From Deltaproteobacteria bacterium (GTDB lineage Bacteria; Desulfobacterota; Syntrophia; Syntrophales; JAFGHS01): a stretch of DNA of 34,234 nucleotides. Where the stretch lies: contig JAFGHS010000103.1 in the NCBI GenBank assembly GCA_016930075.1, positions 1-34,234 on the forward strand. Direction: 5' to 3'. The notes beneath the pieces were generated by a model, which worked only from the letters and a program-made list of their open reading frames with translations, ran no database searches and was not told the DNA's origin. Within the stretch, counting starts at the first letter, position 1. Every line of letters starts with the position of its first letter. Made by a program: the position numbers and the translations under genes. Positions 33,258-34,234 of this stretch are shown one piece after another.

Positions 33258-33428
33258 CTAATCATCGCCTTTTTTTTCCATATAATCTTTCACCGCGATG
33301 ATGACATAAACTGCTATGGCGGCCGTCAGGGAAATAAGCAGTTTAGCCAGTCCGCTTTCTATGTCGAGAACCTTTTCACAAATCAGCCAAACTACCAAAT
33401 ATGTTACTGCAGTGAGTACCTCCTGCAT
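33258..33428 (-). CDS. Small two-helix membrane protein upstream of the sensor kinase
   Basis: A 56-residue protein with two hydrophobic stretches (about 4-17 and 28-45) and a charged C-terminus (KDYMEKKGDD). AGGAAGG before the ATG at 33428 supports it; a longer frame to 33488 has no better site. It lies 75 bases upstream of the kinase gene on the same strand and may be an accessory of the kinase or an unrelated small membrane protein. No family was recognised. Confidence 0.6.
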   Translation of the reverse strand: MQEVLTAVTYLVVWLICEKVLDIESGLAKLLISLTAAIAVYVIIAVKDYMEKKGDD

Positions 33429-33798
33429 ATTCAAGCCTTCCTCAAAGTTTTCTATCGCGATACTACTCATACGAATGCCAAATTTCAATAAAAATGTGGA
33501 TGACCGTCAGGGTAACCAATTTTCCGATTCGACTTTTCGTTAAATGTCCGCTTCGCCTTTTTAATGAAATGTAGAACCACATTTCTTTTGTTACATGCAG
33601 GGCAAAGAACTTCAATGTAAATTATGCAAGTGGTTGTGGCGTCTTAGCCTCGATAAGCAGGAACCCCTGCATACTGGCATACGCATTGCAAATGGCTTCG
33701 CACAGTTCCACCATATTAAATGATTTTATTCTTTTCCAAAGTATAGATCTATGCTAAGTGGAAAACAGAAGGAAATCAATCAGGAAAGGAGAAAAAAG
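33429..33798. other. 370-base region between the small membrane protein and atpE
   Basis: No gene is supported. It holds two small hairpins, GAAATGT-N6-ACATTTC at 33566-33585 (followed by TTTTG on the plus strand) and GCAGG-AACC-CCTGC at 33657-33670. The atpE promoter must lie here but I could not place a convincing hexamer pair; no known riboswitch was recognised. Confidence 0.5.
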
Positions 33799-34161
33799 AT
33801 GTTCAGAAATTCAGGAAAAAAAGTATCGGCATTACTTACAGTGTTGGTGGTGTTATTCTTAGCTGCGCCCGCTTTCGCCGCGGAAGCCATTCCCGGTGGT
33901 GAGTCTTTAGCGAAAGTGTATTTTGCAATAGGCGCTATGATTGCTGCAGGTTTGGCAATCGGAATCGGTGCCGTCGGCGCCGGTCTAGGAATTGGAAATG
34001 CTGCCAGCGGCGCCTGCCAGGCAGTGGGAAGAAACCCCGGGGTTCAGGGAAAAATATTGATGACCATGCTGGTCGGTATGGCCATGGCGGAATCCATCGC
34101 CATTTATTGTCTGGTTGTCTCTTTGGTGATTCTCTTTGCAAACCCCTTTCTTCCGTTATAA
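33799..34161 (+). CDS. atpE: ATP synthase F0 subunit c with N-terminal presequence
   Basis: A 120-residue proteolipid. Residues 1-28 are a signal-like presequence (basic start, LLTVLVVLFLAAPAFA, then AEA), longer than the usual c subunit of about 80. Helix 1 is the Gly-rich AIGIGAVGAGLGIG; the polar loop has AVGRNP; helix 2 has MAMAESIAIYCLVVSLVILFANPF with the ion-binding Glu. The E-S-x3-Y part resembles Na+-binding c rings, but the Gln that Na+ enzymes carry in helix 1 is replaced by a hydrophobic residue, so proton use is more likely. AGGAAAGGAG precedes the ATG at 33799. No other ATP synthase gene is in the window. Confidence 0.93.
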   Translation: MFRNSGKKVSALLTVLVVLFLAAPAFAAEAIPGGESLAKVYFAIGAMIAAGLAIGIGAVGAGLGIGNAASGACQAVGRNPGVQGKILMTMLVGMAMAESIAIYCLVVSLVILFANPFLPL

Positions 34162-34226
34162 AGTATTTTGTCGTTGGTTAGTTCTTCACATTAACATTAA
34201 ACTAACAACAGTTAGGGGGAAAGGGA

Positions 34227-34234
34227 ATGTCAGA
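34227..34234 (+). CDS. Start of a further gene, cut by the window edge
   Basis: ATGTCAGA follows a strong GGGGGAAAGGGA ribosome site, 65 bases after the atpE stop. Only two codons are visible, so the product is unknown. A GTTAGTT/AACTAAC inverted repeat lies in the gap before it. Confidence 0.5.

Noticed and set aside
33799-34161. Full Na+-type c-ring assignment
   Set aside because: The helix 1 Gln needed for Na+ coordination is not present at the aligned position, so only part of the motif is met.

Overview
The window looks like a chromosomal segment of an anaerobic Desulfobacterota (deltaproteobacterial) bacterium, most plausibly Syntrophales/Syntrophaceae. This is inferred from the gene mix (paired acyl-CoA dehydrogenases, a dienoyl-CoA-reductase-type flavoenzyme, a short Aquifex-type aconitase, succinate dehydrogenase coupled to Rieske/cytochrome b, a sigma-54 two-component system, an F-type c subunit with a presequence) and from dispersed palindromic repeats of the kind scattered through such genomes. 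No phage genes, transposase or CRISPR array was seen.

Layout. 1-1053: tRNA-Leu(GAG) with its terminator, then an outer-membrane beta-barrel protein. 1090-4925 (minus): an M48 lipoprotein protease and a LamG-VanZ membrane protein with coupled ends, then a ribbon-helix-helix/PilZ fusion directly upstream of rmlA. 5404-7810 (minus): two acyl-CoA dehydrogenase subunits that look like one heteromeric enzyme. 8136-10662 (plus): four small Cys-rich or unassigned genes in a tight operon, then a UspA protein. 10758-12716 (minus): an OYE/FadH-like reductase. 12948-14107 (plus): a hotdog thioesterase and a secreted Cache-domain protein. 14118-16049 (minus): aconitase, facing away from the sdh operon across a 133-bp MITE-like inverted-repeat element.

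16508-21077 (plus) is the metabolic centre: a short haem-anchor subunit, SdhA, SdhB, a Tat-type Rieske protein, a b6-type cytochrome b and a small membrane protein. Most junctions overlap, so succinate:quinone and quinol oxidoreductase subunits are probably made together. No cytochrome c1 and no second SDH anchor is present. 21139-24551 holds a HAD-like protein with an altered motif I, a CocE-type hydrolase and a metallo-beta-lactamase-fold hydrolase. 24786-26490 holds a glycosyltransferase and an HpcH/HpaI-type aldolase behind a good promoter.

The right part is housekeeping and signalling: a DEAD-box RNA helicase (minus), then a minus-strand run in the order small membrane protein, sensor kinase, sigma-54 response regulator, engB, and finally atpE on the plus strand with the start of a further gene at the edge. 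The most interesting candidates are the RHH-PilZ protein with a 10-bp tandem repeat upstream of it, the sdh-Rieske-cytochrome b operon, and the repeat element that supplies the C-terminus of the VanZ protein.
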